A DNA stretch of 64,000 bases from Pseudovirgaria hyperparasitica. Its lineage: Eukaryota; Ascomycota; Dothideomycetes; Acrospermales; Acrospermaceae. The position numbers were made by a program, and so were the translations under genes. The DNA lies in assembly GCF_010093815.1 (NCBI RefSeq), contig NW_022985551.1, positions 1,809,087 to 1,873,086 of the forward strand. Reading direction: 5' to 3'. Shown here piece after piece: positions 39,305 to 50,517 of the stretch; positions within the stretch are counted from its first letter, which is position 1, and the number at the start of each line of letters is the position of its first letter. The notes beneath the pieces were generated by a model. The model was not told the origin of the DNA. It worked only from the letters and a program-made list of their open reading frames with translations, and made no database searches.

Positions 39305-40528
39305 AGGAAGGATGGGGAGTTCGCATTGGTTCCAGAATGAATTCGCAGCGCAGGATTTTTTTTTGGGAAGGGGGAAGTATTGCACACACACGATAAATGA
39401 ATGATCGTAACGAAGACGACACAATGAGCTACCATAGTTTAATGAATTAATACCCCAGCACTCAAATCCATCGCATCGTTATCGTCGAGCAGAAATATTG
39501 ATGGATAGCTCTGACGACAAACGTCACAGGAAACTAACTACACTCACCCACCCACAGACACTGTATATCTCCCCCTCATCCACTAATGCCTTGACCCCTA
39601 TCTACGTGCAACTTCTTCTCTGTACTGCATCCGAAAGGAAGCTACGACATGCCTTCCCACTTACCAGGACAGCTGCTGTATCACACCACAGCTCTTCTAT
39701 CACATTCTCATCCCATACAACCACACCGATTCAATCCCAGTACCCCCAAAAATCTGAAATCTCAGTGTGCCTGCCGGCATGCATGCATCGTCGTTTACAG
39801 ACCTCCAATTCTATTCCTTACTCTACCGTTTGTTCTCCCTACTGGTTCGGTGGGTGGGTAGATGAGGATGGCAGTCTTACAGAGTTGATTCGCATGCAAG
39901 AATGATTTTACCCTTGTCCAGCTCGGTGAGGAGAACCCTCATTTTAACGACGCAGTACAATCAAATTCACTTTTCAAAAGAGGGACATATCTGAGGCGGC
40001 CTGATGTTTCTCATTGTTCTTGCTACAACACTACGATCACCTAAACACTGATCCAAGCGGTACCTGCGGTTCCCAACGAGCACGAGGGTCTCTCGATTCC
40101 CACACAAGATAAGGAGCGAAATCGCCAAACACCCACTAGTACTACACAATCGCTAAACACAACGACATGATGGATAACGACAGATTGGGTTTGTCCAAAT
40201 GTTTATAGGACAACATTTCATCCAACAAAGGGAAAGCAACATGCGAAGACGTCGCAGACGTGGGCTCTGTATTTTTTTTTCCGGGTTTGGTGCAAGAGGT
40301 ATAGCGCGCAAAGAACTCACTAACAAAACGCCCATGGGCAACAACAGTGGCCGGTAGCCCGCATCAAACAAATCAATTTCTCAGCCTTGTCGACTGGGCA
40401 AGGGAAGCGATGATGCGGGTTTGTACGGCCAGGAGTGGAGAGATTGGGGGGAATTATAATTGTACGTTTGTGCAACCGGATGGCCAACCTCAAGGGAGAA
40501 GTGAAGTGAGGGGAGTAATCAACCTGGA
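39305..40528. other. Intergenic between convergent genes (1.2 kb)
   Basis: No gene was recognised. Plus-strand frames at 39,498-39,905 and 40,347-40,718 look like chance frames; the second is antisense to the proposed last exon of the BTB gene. A run of T residues lies near 39,357-39,364. Confidence 0.55.
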
Positions 40529-41640
40529 CTACAGCGCTCGGAGGGGTATTCGCGGGGCGCCGATCAAGGCGATAGCAATTTGGTCGCGAAACTTGGGGGA
40601 CTTCTCATTCTGGGCAACTCCGAGCGGGATGTTTGATGCTCGTCCAAGGTTCTGTGCAAGCCAGTCTAGATGGTCTTGGGAGATTTCGAGTTCCTATGGC
40701 TTGTTAATACTCATGTAGAGAGACAGCGAGAGGAGCTATCGGTGCTGGATACTAGGAGACTCGGGGGACTTGCGAGATGTCCACAATATCATCGATGTGG
40801 TTGCACATCGCCACGAAGAGATCAAAGAACAATTTACCGCCAATCTCCATCTCCATCTGCATTGTGCCACTGCGCTTGAAAGTGCGTCGGCTACGGATAA
40901 TGAGAGCAAGGTAGTGAGCGCGGAGCCTCGAGTCATTGTCGGGAGTGTTGTCATACGCGTAGCGAGCACTGCGGAGAATGGTGCCAACCTCGATCCCACT
41001 TTGGAGACCCTGCTTGCGCAGAGCGAGCTTCTTGAGCTCCTCGAGACCGTACCGCTCTGCGGCGCAGTACACCGCTGTGTCACGCAAGATGACATCGCCC
41101 ACACCCGAATGATAGATTGTGGGCTCGACTGGACCGCGACCGCCAGTTTTATCGGACGGATCCGGGGAGGAGACTGCACCTTCTAGTATCCATGTGTTGT
41201 GCCTCTTGTCTTGCAGGAGGCGGGGATAGTAGTCCCCCTTGTAGAGATACTCGAGGATACAGGAAAAGACTTCAGCTTCTTCGTCGGGCAGGTTGATGCG
41301 TCGAGTGTCGTCGAAGAACTGGCCTCGCAGCGCCGAAGCAAAGAACGGCGAGTAGCACAGTACGTCTTCGTGAGCAGCGAACAATCGCTGGTCTTTGCCA
41401 ATCACAAGAGTGATGATGGCACTGGTAAGACCAGGAGAGGTGCTATGGATAGAGTCAGTACGGAAATCAGACGAAATATCCGGCAAGTCACCCGGGGCTT
41501 GCATACCTGCCCATGGACATGGGACTGTCCATCTTCTCGAACATCTTCTGCTTGGCTTGAATATTCTCACGGAACGATTTCTTCGGCTGTTTGGTCACCT
41601 TAGTGACGCGATCCTTCGAGGCGAAAGAGCGCTTGAACAT
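40529..41640 (-). CDS. BTB/POZ domain protein
   Basis: Exon 1 is 41640-41507 and exon 2 runs from 41442. Exon 1 is basic (MFKRSFASKDRVTKVTKQPK) and joins at MSMGSTSPGL. The BTB fold follows: ITLVIGKDQRLFAAHEDVL, SPFFASALRGQF and VFSCILEYLYKGDYYP. The C-terminal half is a helical region with YGLEELKKLALRKQG, in the style of BTB adaptor proteins that recruit Cul3 ubiquitin ligases or act in transcription. If exon 2 simply runs on, it stops at 40752 and the protein has 274 residues. A third exon at 40693-40529, in phase and with a good acceptor, would instead give 323 residues and a tail ending RIPLRAL, with the donor near 40,769 being poor. Both ends are plausible. The gene is divergent from the E2 gene. 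Confidence 0.8.
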
Positions 41641-42874
41641 TGTGATCCGAAGAGGGGAATCGTTGAATGAGCGACGAAGGTTGGCGAGGGAAAAGAGCGT
41701 GGTGAGCGAGCGTGGCGCTGATTATCGTGGCATGCGAAGGGGAGCTCCGGAAGTTCTCAGGACTGATCTTTGCTCGGGAAAGAGAAAGAAAAGACACTGA
41801 GGAACTTTAGCAGGCTAGAATCTTCACTGCGAAGAGTGAGAACCTAACGAGCGTATGTATTCGGCTGGCTCTGACGTTGAACTTGGCGAGGCGTGAGCAA
41901 AGGAAGCGGGTGTGGGGGAGAGCCTCGTATATATAGTGACTGGCTGGATGGTTTGCCAAGAGATTGGGCTGAGGCGGTGCCAATAACATCCCAGGTTCAG
42001 ATTAGGTAGAACGCGACAACAGGCTCAGCAAGCTTTCTCTCAGCCATCCGATTCCATGCCTGCTATGTCGCCCTGTCAACATTGTTGATTTTGGCCTATT
42101 GGCTGGCCGTAATTTGACGGTGCTGCGCCCCACGATTACGGCTGGTCGCATTCACATTGGATGATGGACAATGGACGATTATTACACGAGGCCGACTCTC
42201 GTCTGGTCACTGTCACGGTATCCTTTTCAAGGCGACGATAACAACGAAGCGCCTGGTACACCTCCACCCTTGTACGGATACCACGAACCACATGACAACT
42301 GTCAGTCGACTGGCCAATGGAGTCATCCAGTCATGATCTGTGAACAGCACGTCTACTGCTCTATCACGAAACGCGTGAAAGTGTACACCCTACCCGCGTA
42401 AGCATTTTTACCGACGTCATGGATAAATCTGTTGAAGACTCTGGCTTGAGCACAGCAGTATCGATAAGGGTAGGCATCGGATGATATCAAGTGAAGGCTC
42501 CGATTGTCCCGCAAGCATCAATGTATTCTCGACGATGAAGAAGATTCATTGTGAACTAGCCGCCGTATCTAATTCTACGCGTGCACACGTGCTGCTAATT
42601 AATAGATAATTTAGCCCATTTACCGCGTTTACTACTCCAGGCACCCAAGTAAACTCCAGACCGTCGGTACCAGCGCTACGCCTCCGCCTTTGAACAGTGA
42701 CACTTGCCTGACCGCGGAATGATTCACCAAGCGCGCAGTAGGTAGCTTAAACTTCAACACCTTGTTGGCCGTCGCTATATAAGTCTTTGTGCTACTTTGT
42801 CAAGACTCTAGTCACAACTAACACTTCCATACTCTAGCCACTGTCCATACTGTAACCCACAGCTATCCCACATC
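41641..42874. other. Divergent promoter region of the BTB and E2 genes
   Basis: 1.23 kb between the two start codons. The 42,590-42,640 part is AT-rich. No gene and no clear motif were recognised. Confidence 0.6.
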
Positions 42875-43456
42875 ATGAGCGGCAAGAAACGTATTGTGAA
42901 GGTAATCAGCGACCCCTCTCGTTCTGCGACACCTCAAGCTCGTTCCAACTAACATGGCTGCTGTAGGAACTTGGGGAGATCACCAGCAGTCCTCCTGATG
43001 GCATGCGGGTACGACTGGTCGATGAGTCCGACGTACACATCTGGGAGATATTCATGGACGGGCCTGAGCAGTCTGTCTACTCGGTACGTTCATTCTCATT
43101 GTCCCGGCGCTGCTTTCTAACTTTGACCCTAGGGTGGCACTTTCAGACTTGTCCTCACGCTGCCAAAGGACTACCCTTTTAAGCCTCCGATCTTGGCCTT
43201 TCAAACGAAGATATACCATCCAAATGTCAGCAACGATGACAAAGGATCCATGTGTTTGGGCATGCTGCGCAGTGACGAATGGAAACCACCAAACAAGATT
43301 CTAGCCGTGCTGAACATGGCACGTAACCTTCTAGTGGAACCAAACCCTGATGATGCGGTCGAAACGGGTATTGCAGAGCAGTACAAGAGCAATCGGAAAG
43401 AGTTTGAGAAGACGGCGAAGGACTGGACCAAGAAGTACGCTAATGCGAAGAAATGA
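42875..43456 (+). CDS. Ubiquitin-conjugating enzyme E2 (UBC)
   Basis: Three exons, 42875-42901, 42967-43083 and 43133-43456, give 155 residues, a plain class I E2 with almost no extensions. E2 enzymes carry ubiquitin as a thioester and pass it to E3 ligases or substrates. The HPN-type tripeptide is present in KIYHPNVS and the active-site Cys89 lies in KGSMCLGML. The core YPFKPP and the late helix ANLL-like stretch (NMARNLLVEPNPDD) fit the UBC fold. The first exon encodes only nine residues (MSGKKRIVK). The sequence looks closest to the Ubc14/Ubc4-like group of fungi by the VEPNPDD and IAEQY motifs, but I cannot place it surely. It could serve the BTB neighbour through a Cul3 ligase; that is speculation from position. 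Confidence 0.94.
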
Positions 43457-45036
43457 GGCTAGGTCTGGGGAAGACACACGATACGAGGACAGGAAGTGTC
43501 GACAATGATTTTTGACTCTTTCAGAGGACTGGGAAATGAAGAGATATTGCATCATCTGGCGTTGGGAATCTAGGTTCAGGGATTGGGTTTGATTGCTTTC
43601 ACTGCGAACATGTTCTATGCAATCTACATAGCAAACACGGAACATGTTCGATCGAAGCCTATTCACCAGTGACATTTTAATCGTGGATGTTATTCCTGGA
43701 AGCCTTGAATGCTATTAATGGACGTTGGCAAGGACTGCTCGTGCATGTCAACAGTGACGCAATCTGGCATTTAAGGTTCCACAGGCGGGAAATGAAGCTC
43801 GTGCTGGGATCTACTCTAGAATGCGCAGACGAGAGCGACAGGTCGAATAGCCTGACACGGCTGCGTACGGTCCTATGGATAGACCAAGGCGTGAAGGCAC
43901 TTGCAGATTAAAATTGTGTGGTGTTGAAGACTATTCTCATTGAGGGCAGGCTTCAAATGATAGCGGCCACCTATCATGGCGTCCAAGAACAAGTGCATGT
44001 CATCGCGTGTTCCATCCGTACCCGCGCCGGTGAGACGGTATTATAAGCTGCCCGTTCCAAGTGCCTGCGCGCTGTCATCTGAGCGCGCAGTCTGTTTATA
44101 ATTACGGTAGTCTGTTCTAGTGTTCTAGTGCCTTTCACTCAAACAAAGAACAAAAACAAAGCTGCTGGCTGGGTGCACGCGTCTAGCACGCGTCCAGAGT
44201 CGCACACGATGGTGATTTGCTTGGTCGGCGTATATGCAGCAGTAGGTATGCAATATATGCAGTATTGTTACAGTAATGACAATACCAATGCTGCTCGAAT
44301 GTCCATAAACCCCGAAGTATCGAGCTGCAGCCAAAAAAGACAAGAAAAGGTAAAAAAAAAGAAAGTCATCGGGGTGCGTTCGGAGGCATAAGACAGCTGG
44401 TGACAGACAGAGGACGGGCGTGTTCAGCAGTCTGAAACGAGTGATTCGCCCAAGGCAGGAGTTTTTTTAACCCTGAAATGCCCAGGACGGACCACCTGCT
44501 GGCCCGGGACCACCTTTCTGCACAACCACCAAGTGACCAGCAGCACAAGGAGGCCACAACCGCCAGGACCAGGCATCTTTCATCTTTCCAATCCATCACG
44601 ATCTGCCTGCCCGAACTCCCCAGCTCCCAGCTCTCAGGTACCATCCTGGTACCACCCTGTCTCTACCATTACATCCGCTCCCCTGGCTGCTTAATATCCT
44701 CGACTTCTACCGACCCTCCTCCTCCTCCACACACCTTTTCCCTTTTCTGCGACTTCATTGCTGCAATTGGCCTGCGGTCCGGCATCTTTTTTGGACAACA
44801 TTCCTTTTCCACGGACTCGACTTGGATGCGCCCTTTCCAGCCCTGAAACAACCCTCGCCGTCCTAGCACTATATCGCCCACGCCCCATGTCAATATTCCT
44901 GCATTGACGAGATTTGAGCTGACGGTCGCCTTCGTGCATGACATCCTCAGGGGAATGAGGTTGGCCTTTCGACCTGGGCCCTTCCATCTGCAGAGAGGTG
45001 GATAGAGAGTCCTGGCTGGATGGGCGAACTCTGGCA
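43457..45036. other. Intergenic between E2 and RabGAP genes (1.6 kb)
   Basis: No gene was recognised. It contains two ACGCGT hexamers 11 bp apart (44177-44182 and 44188-44193). From about 44,480 on it is CT-rich, consistent with promoter and leader of the RabGAP gene. Open frames here lack domains. Confidence 0.55.
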
Positions 45037-47733
45037 ATGTCAATCGACAACATGAACACCAAAGAGGGGGACACGATTCAGGGAGATCCAGGTACCACGG
45101 AATGGGAGACGATGCAAGGAACAGCCTACATGGAAGACACTGCCACCACCCGCTCTTCACACTCCCCAAAACACACTCCTCCCTTCTCTCCCCAAAATGA
45201 TGATGCTCTTCCCCAGCTACCGGGAAATGGCTTCGCTTCCGCTCATCGGAACTTCCAGTCGTTACGCCTGAACGAGCAACTTCCTCCAACTAAAAGTAAT
45301 AGTCCTCCACCTCCTGTCGTCTACTCGCCATTATCCTCACATCCTACGAGCCCAACCCGAACATCTGCCACCTCCCAGAGCAGTGTGAAACTCTTTCATT
45401 CGCCTCGCGTTCGACATATATCTACCTCTACAAAGTCGCCTTCGCCCTTGTCATCACCCAGTCAATCCCACTTCCCTGTCGGCGAACCATCGTCGCCTAC
45501 GCGATTGAAGAGCCCGCCAATACCAGAATTACCAGAGGAGTCCGATTTTGAAGACTCGGGCTACTCGTCGACGCTTCAGGTCGGTAGGTCTGGTGACATA
45601 ATACGGCCGTCCACAGCTGCGGGTCGTGCCCGCGGATCGACTACTCCAGGACCGTTACCGCATCAGCGTGTACTCAGGACTGCTACGTCCATTCCTGACT
45701 ACGGTCCCTATAGAGTTGGGCAGCGTTCTGTACCTTCTGCCACATACAAGCCAGACCGTGGCGCGCTCGGTCGGGAGAGCAACCAGTCTCCACTGCGACG
45801 AGAGACTCCAAAGATACCAGAGTCTGTGCGGAACAGCTTCCGTTCAGGCTTCACCGTCGCCTCTTCTAGCTTGTTGGACACGAGCGGCACCGAACGAAGT
45901 AGTATCGTCTCCAAAAGCGACACGGCCTCGGAGTTCGCGTTCAACTTCACACTTCCGCCGCTTGACAAGGAGGAGCTTCGCAAGAGTATGAGTGTAGAGG
46001 ACGCTATTGGCATGTACGAGGCAGGCTTCTATGACGATCCACCAGAAGTACCTGAAATACCGGAAGAGCACCAGAACGCAATCACTCAGCGGGATGCACC
46101 CGACTTCAAGGACGAAGGATACGTATCTCAAGCAACACTCGCCCGCTCACCTAGCGGGCAAGACAGCTCTACCACGTCTGCTTCGCAACTCGAACGTGTG
46201 GCAAGCCTAGAGAGGTCGGAAAGTGGAAAGACGGAGCCACAAATGATGAGGGCTCTTTCTCTACCCAAAACCCACCATACCAGCAACTCCTCTCAGATAA
46301 TGACTGGTCGAGCTTCTGCAACGCCCTCGACAATGTCAGATCTATCTCCACCCGCTGTACGAGACCGCTACGGTTTCAAAAAGGTCTCTCAACACATTAC
46401 CCTGGTCGAACATGACGTATGGAACTTCCACTATATTGAATATCTTGACAGGCGGAGGAAGAAGTGGGTTACGCTCATGAAAAAATGCGGACTGCCATAC
46501 GAAAACCCTAAAGAGTTTCCACCCCCGTCTGATCAAGTCAAACGATTCATCCGCAAAGGTCTACCTCCTGATTGGCGCGGTGCAGCCTGGTTCTTCTATG
46601 CCGGTGGTCCTCAAAACTTAGCACAAAATCCAACACTTTATTCCGATCTCATGGAACAAATCAATGAAGGGGCATTGAGCGATCTGGATCGAGAGCATAT
46701 CGAGCGCGACCTGCATCGCACATTCCCGGACAACATTCGCTTCAAACCTGAGTTCGACTCATCTGCCCCGCCGTCCGAAACACAGTCGTTTGACCGGCCT
46801 GACTCTACGGCTATGGAGAATGAAACTTCGATCCTAAAGGCCTTGCGTCGAGTACTGCAGGCATTTGCTATTCATAACCCAAACATCGGTTATTGTCAGT
46901 CTTTAAACTTTCTTGCTGGTCTACTGTTACTCTTCCTGGAAGAAGACGAAGAGAAAGCCTTTATTCTTCTGAACATTATTACAACTGAACATCTCCCTGG
47001 TACGCACGGCAAGATACTGGGGGCCAATATCGACATTGGAGTATTGATGGGTTGTATTAAGGAATCCATGCCACTGGTCTGGGCAGCGATTGACGATACC
47101 AACGACCCATCTGGACATTCATCGCATGTAGCGACTGCCGCCGCAAGATTACCCACTGTATCCCTTGCAACAACGTCATGGTTCATGTCATTATTTGTCA
47201 GCAGTCTTCCAATTGAGACTGTGCTTAGGGTCTGGGACTGTCTGTTTTACGAAGGATCGAAGACTTTGTTCCGAATCGCGCTTGCCATTTTCAAAATTGG
47301 AGAAGACTTCATACGAGCTGTGAATGACCCTATGGAAATCTTTCAGATTGTGCAGAATCTTCCCCGGAAGCTCATCAATCCGAATGCACTGATGGAGGCG
47401 TGTTTCAAGAAACGAAATGGATTCGGCCATCTCACGCAAGAGACGATCGATCAACGCCGGTTAGAGCGCCGCAGAAGCAACGTGGATGATGTGACTAAGC
47501 TCACAAACGTACCGAAAACGCCTGTACCGGATGAAATAAGTCCCAAACTGGTCTCTACGCGGACCAATACAATGGACGATACATTTGACCGCATCGAGCG
47601 TGAGCGATGGGCGCAGGAGCCTCAGCCACTAGTCAAGAGAGCGACTACGAAGTCAAAATTCAAACGCAGCCTTTCGCGGAAGAAGCCACTGCCCGGGGTC
47701 AAGCCTCCACTTCCGAGCAACAACATGATCTGA
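45037..47733 (+). CDS. TBC-domain Rab GTPase-activating protein
   Basis: A single exon gives 898 residues from the ATG at 45037; the frame extends upstream only to a GTG. TBC proteins switch off Rab GTPases in vesicle traffic. Residues 1-440 are disordered and Ser/Pro/Thr-rich with many SP/TP sites, a likely phosphoregulated region. A linker with HDVWNFHYIEYLDRRRKKW precedes the TBC domain at about 500-760: KGLPPDWRGAAWFFYAGG, the arginine-finger motif IERDLHRTFPD with Arg561, and the glutamine-finger motif GYCQSLNF with Gln621. Both catalytic fingers are present, so it should be active. WDCLFYEGSKTLFRIALA closes the domain. The C-terminus is basic (KSKFKRSLSRKKPLPG). It resembles the Gyp2/Mdr1 group by domain order, without a visible GRAM domain; the Rab target is unknown. 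Confidence 0.93.
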   Translation: MSIDNMNTKEGDTIQGDPGTTEWETMQGTAYMEDTATTRSSHSPKHTPPFSPQNDDALPQLPGNGFASAHRNFQSLRLNEQLPPTKSNSPPPPVVYSPLSSHPTSPTRTSATSQSSVKLFHSPRVRHISTSTKSPSPLSSPSQSHFPVGEPSSPTRLKSPPIPELPEESDFEDSGYSSTLQVGRSGDIIRPSTAAGRARGSTTPGPLPHQRVLRTATSIPDYGPYRVGQRSVPSATYKPDRGALGRESNQSPLRRETPKIPESVRNSFRSGFTVASSSLLDTSGTERSSIVSKSDTASEFAFNFTLPPLDKEELRKSMSVEDAIGMYEAGFYDDPPEVPEIPEEHQNAITQRDAPDFKDEGYVSQATLARSPSGQDSSTTSASQLERVASLERSESGKTEPQMMRALSLPKTHHTSNSSQIMTGRASATPSTMSDLSPPAVRDRYGFKKVSQHITLVEHDVWNFHYIEYLDRRRKKWVTLMKKCGLPYENPKEFPPPSDQVKRFIRKGLPPDWRGAAWFFYAGGPQNLAQNPTLYSDLMEQINEGALSDLDREHIERDLHRTFPDNIRFKPEFDSSAPPSETQSFDRPDSTAMENETSILKALRRVLQAFAIHNPNIGYCQSLNFLAGLLLLFLEEDEEKAFILLNIITTEHLPGTHGKILGANIDIGVLMGCIKESMPLVWAAIDDTNDPSGHSSHVATAAARLPTVSLATTSWFMSLFVSSLPIETVLRVWDCLFYEGSKTLFRIALAIFKIGEDFIRAVNDPMEIFQIVQNLPRKLINPNALMEACFKKRNGFGHLTQETIDQRRLERRRSNVDDVTKLTNVPKTPVPDEISPKLVSTRTNTMDDTFDRIERERWAQEPQPLVKRATTKSKFKRSLSRKKPLPGVKPPLPSNNMI

Positions 47734-48307
47734 GCAAATGGGAACGAGTTCTTGGCCAGCACATACAGCATACATGATACCCATAGAGAGAATATAAAGC
47801 AGTTTGCACAACGCGTCCTGGTGGGCTTTCGGAGTTTATGGCGAAGCGCAAGGGGGTGCTTTTCTTTTGGGATGTTTCAAGTTTTTGCATCTTGAGGAGG
47901 CGGAGGGCAGTCCACCCCGCCCGGCCCCTCTCCCAAATTATCATATCATCCGAGCATCTTCTTAGCACTTTGTAACGATATATCATGACGCACTATCGTG
48001 TTTGAATTTTTCATTAGATGGAAATGGAAGGAACGGGGTCCGCTACGACTGGATGGCGGACGGCGGGCAGGCATGAGCAAGTCTCATGGAACATGGGGTT
48101 TGTTTTTTGTTATACCTTCGAGTACATGTAACTTCTAAACGTAAAATCTAAAGCCCGTCATGGGGCTTGTGTTGTTCGCTTGCAACGATATCGCCTCCTG
48201 GAACGTCGCTAATATGGGACATTACCCCCTTCCTCTCTTCCTCTCTCCCCTTCTTTCTCTTTCCAAAAAAAACCCCCCCCCCAAAAAATCTAAACATAGA
48301 ACAATCA
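47734..48307. other. Intergenic between convergent RabGAP and thioesterase genes
   Basis: Contains two 3' ends. Homopolymer runs of A and C lie near 48,266-48,287. No gene was seen. Confidence 0.6.
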
Positions 48308-49048
48308 TCACATCTTCGCCCGCGGCCGCACATACAACGCCTCCGCATCCGCATACACCCTCCCACCCCCATCCACAATCTCCGCCCTGAGCCAGACCTT
48401 GCCCCGCGCCTCATCCACCCGCTCGTACCGCGCCACGGCCATGTACACGCCCGGCGTCTTGAGCTGCGCGCGGTACCGCACGTTCAGGTAGGCGGTGTAG
48501 AAGCCCCGTGCTGCTTCGTCTTCGTCTTCTTCTTCCTCTTTACCTTCTTTACCTTCTATTTCTTCTATTTCGCCTGCCTCCTGGGCGGTGCGCACACCGG
48601 CTGCTGCTCCTGCTGCTGCTGCTGCTGCTCGCGCCTCTCTCAGGTCGGCGTTCACGTTGATCAGATAGCCGGTTATCTCGTCGAGGATGGTGGCGATGAG
48701 GCCGCCGTGGGCGGTGTCCGGGTAGCCGTTTAGGTGGGATTGCAGGGCGAGGAGCCAGCGGGCTTCGGGGGATTGGGGGGATTGGGGGGTTGTTGGGGTT
48801 GTTGGGGTTGTGTTTTTGGTGTTTTTGGTGTTGCGGACAGGTGGGTTTTTATACAGACAGACGAGACTGGATATGGTGGTTGGGGTGGAGAGGGTGTGGG
48901 CGAAGAAGGTGTCTTCGGTGGGAGCGCGGGTGGGGAGGGTGTGTTGGGCGGGGCGGAGGGTGTAGGATGGGTTTCTGAGGAGGGTTGTGCACCAGGGGTG
49001 GGCTGTGAAGGGGGAGGTGGTGGTGATGGTGGTGGGTTTGGTGGGCAT
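48308..49048 (-). CDS. Hotdog-fold thioesterase (PaaI/4HBT type)
   Basis: A single exon of 246 residues from the ATG at 49048 (MPTKPTTITT); the longer frame begins with a TTG. Hotdog thioesterases hydrolyse acyl-CoA thioesters. The core helix motif DTAHGGLIATILDEITG (about residues 122-138) is the hallmark, with the second half of the fold in TAYLNVRYRAQLKTPGVYMAVARY. Two low-complexity inserts interrupt the fold: a Thr/Pro/Asn tract built from NTKNT and PTTP words before the core, and an Ala-run followed by a Glu/Asp-rich block (EEEEDEDEA) between its halves. These match local microsatellite-like DNA on the plus strand (GGGGTTGTT words near 48,780-48,815) and probably arose by repeat expansion. 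The first 60 residues are Thr/Pro-rich and might target mitochondria (weak). It is divergent from the inositol phosphatase gene. Confidence 0.86.
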   Translation of the reverse strand: MPTKPTTITTTSPFTAHPWCTTLLRNPSYTLRPAQHTLPTRAPTEDTFFAHTLSTPTTISSLVCLYKNPPVRNTKNTKNTTPTTPTTPQSPQSPEARWLLALQSHLNGYPDTAHGGLIATILDEITGYLINVNADLREARAAAAAAGAAAGVRTAQEAGEIEEIEGKEGKEEEEDEDEAARGFYTAYLNVRYRAQLKTPGVYMAVARYERVDEARGKVWLRAEIVDGGGRVYADAEALYVRPRAKM

Positions 49049-49425
49049 GGTTGTTTTGGTGGTGATGTGGGCGTGGATTGGGGAGAGGAGATGATGGTGG
49101 TGAGGGTGTGAATGTGTCAAGCTTGGGTTGTGTTTATGCTTGTGCTTGGCATTGTCTGGTGTTTAGGGCAGTAATTAATTAATTAGGTACTGGATGCGGG
49201 TGGTTTGTTTAGGATGCCGAGGGACGGATCTATCCATACATCCATCCATGTTGGGGTAAGTGCAGATGTGCATCTTATCGATAAGAATTCGAGGGGCTGC
49301 TGGCATTTGGTGAGTTTTCGAACCCCACGTTGTCAACATCAACTACCGCTGTTTGTTCGACTTGCAATTGATCGTAGTAGAGATTGATCTCTCATCAGCC
49401 TGTTTTATCTCCTGCCCAAGACAAG
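49049..49425. promoter_or_regulatory. Divergent promoter of thioesterase and inositol phosphatase genes
   Basis: 377 bases between two start codons. The thioesterase side is strongly GT-rich on the plus strand. No recognised factor site. Confidence 0.5.
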
Positions 49426-50517
49426 ATGGCGGACGCAATTGATTATCAGGCGGTTCATGACCTCCTTGTGTCGGTGGCGCACAGGGCTGGAGATATGATG
49501 ACGGCGGCAACGCCTGTGTCTGGGAGCACGGGCATCAAGAAGAATTGTGAGTGTGTTTATTCGTATGCTAGATGCTTATCTTCTCGATTGTGCCATGATG
49601 TTGTCTGGGTTGTTCTTGTACACTTCCCTTCCCTTCATGATATATTACGATGTATTGAATATGCCCATTCACAACTAAACAAGAGCTCCCCATTCAACAC
49701 AACACAATCTAACCCCCAACCAGCGGCCGACCTCGTCACCGAAACCGACCAAGCCGTCGAGAAGATGGTCTCTACCACGCTCAAGCAGCACTACCCAGAC
49801 TTCGCCTTCATGGGCGAGGAAACCTACCAGCCAGGCGACAAGCTCACGCCCGCACCCACCTTCATCTGCGACCCCATCGACGGCACCACCAACTTCGTCC
49901 ACCGCTTCCACGACGTCTGCATCTCACTCGGCCTCGCCGTCGCCCGCACCCCCATCGTCGGCGTAGTCTACAACCCCTTCACCCGCACGCTCTGGTCCGC
50001 AGTCCAAGGCCAGGGCGCCTACAAGTACACCGACAGCACCGCCGCAACACACTCCACGAGCGCAGCCGCACGCGCGCAGAAACTGCCCCTGCACGACCCG
50101 GCGCCCATGCCGGACCTAAGCACGTGTCTGGTCGCGGTAGAGTGGGGCTCGGAGAGGACGGGCAACGACTTTGCGGTGCGCAGCCGCACGTTTGCGCGGC
50201 TGTGCGCGAGCAAGGAGGCGGGCGGGGCGATGGTGCATGGGCTGCGCAGCTTTGGCAGTGCGGCGCTGAATCTGTGTGAGGTGGCCAGTGGGACGCTGGA
50301 TGCGTACTGGGAGGCTGGGTGTTGGGCGTGGGATGTGTGTGCGGGCGTGGCGATTCTACGGGAGGCCGGGGGCGTGTTTGTGGATGGGAATGCGGGGGGT
50401 TGGGAGGTGGGGATTGATGAGCGGAGGCATTTGGCTGTGCGGGCGGGCGAGGGGCAGAAGGGGGTTGTGGAGGAGTTTTGGTCGATGATTGAGGGGCGGT
50501 TTGAGGTTGGGGCGTGA
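49426..50517 (+). CDS. Inositol monophosphatase family enzyme
   Basis: Two exons, 49426-49546 and 49724-50517, with a 177 bp intron, give 304 residues. The family removes phosphate from myo-inositol monophosphates with Mg2+; fungal relatives include QutG-like proteins. The junction rebuilds IKKNSADLVTETDQ. Metal-binding motifs are present: GEET (about 70), DPIDGTTNF with Asp90 and Asp93, and WDVCAG near the C-terminus. A 25-residue Ser/Thr/Ala insert (DSTAATHSTSAAARAQ) lies after the GVVYNPF strand. All metal ligands are present, so activity is expected. The second exon is notably GC-rich, richer than neighbours. The intron is unusually long for this window; a second short exon inside it was looked for and not found. 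Confidence 0.93.
   Translation: MADAIDYQAVHDLLVSVAHRAGDMMTAATPVSGSTGIKKNCECVYSYARCLSSRLCHDVVWVVLVHFPSLHDILRCIEYAHSQLNKSSPFNTTQSNPQPAADLVTETDQAVEKMVSTTLKQHYPDFAFMGEETYQPGDKLTPAPTFICDPIDGTTNFVHRFHDVCISLGLAVARTPIVGVVYNPFTRTLWSAVQGQGAYKYTDSTAATHSTSAAARAQKLPLHDPAPMPDLSTCLVAVEWGSERTGNDFAVRSRTFARLCASKEAGGAMVHGLRSFGSAALNLCEVASGTLDAYWEAGCWAWDVCAGVAILREAGGVFVDGNAGGWEVGIDERRHLAVRAGEGQKGVVEEFWSMIEGRFEVGA

Noticed and set aside
40347-40718. 123-codon plus-strand frame
   Set aside because: Antisense to the proposed third BTB exon and without any recognisable motif.
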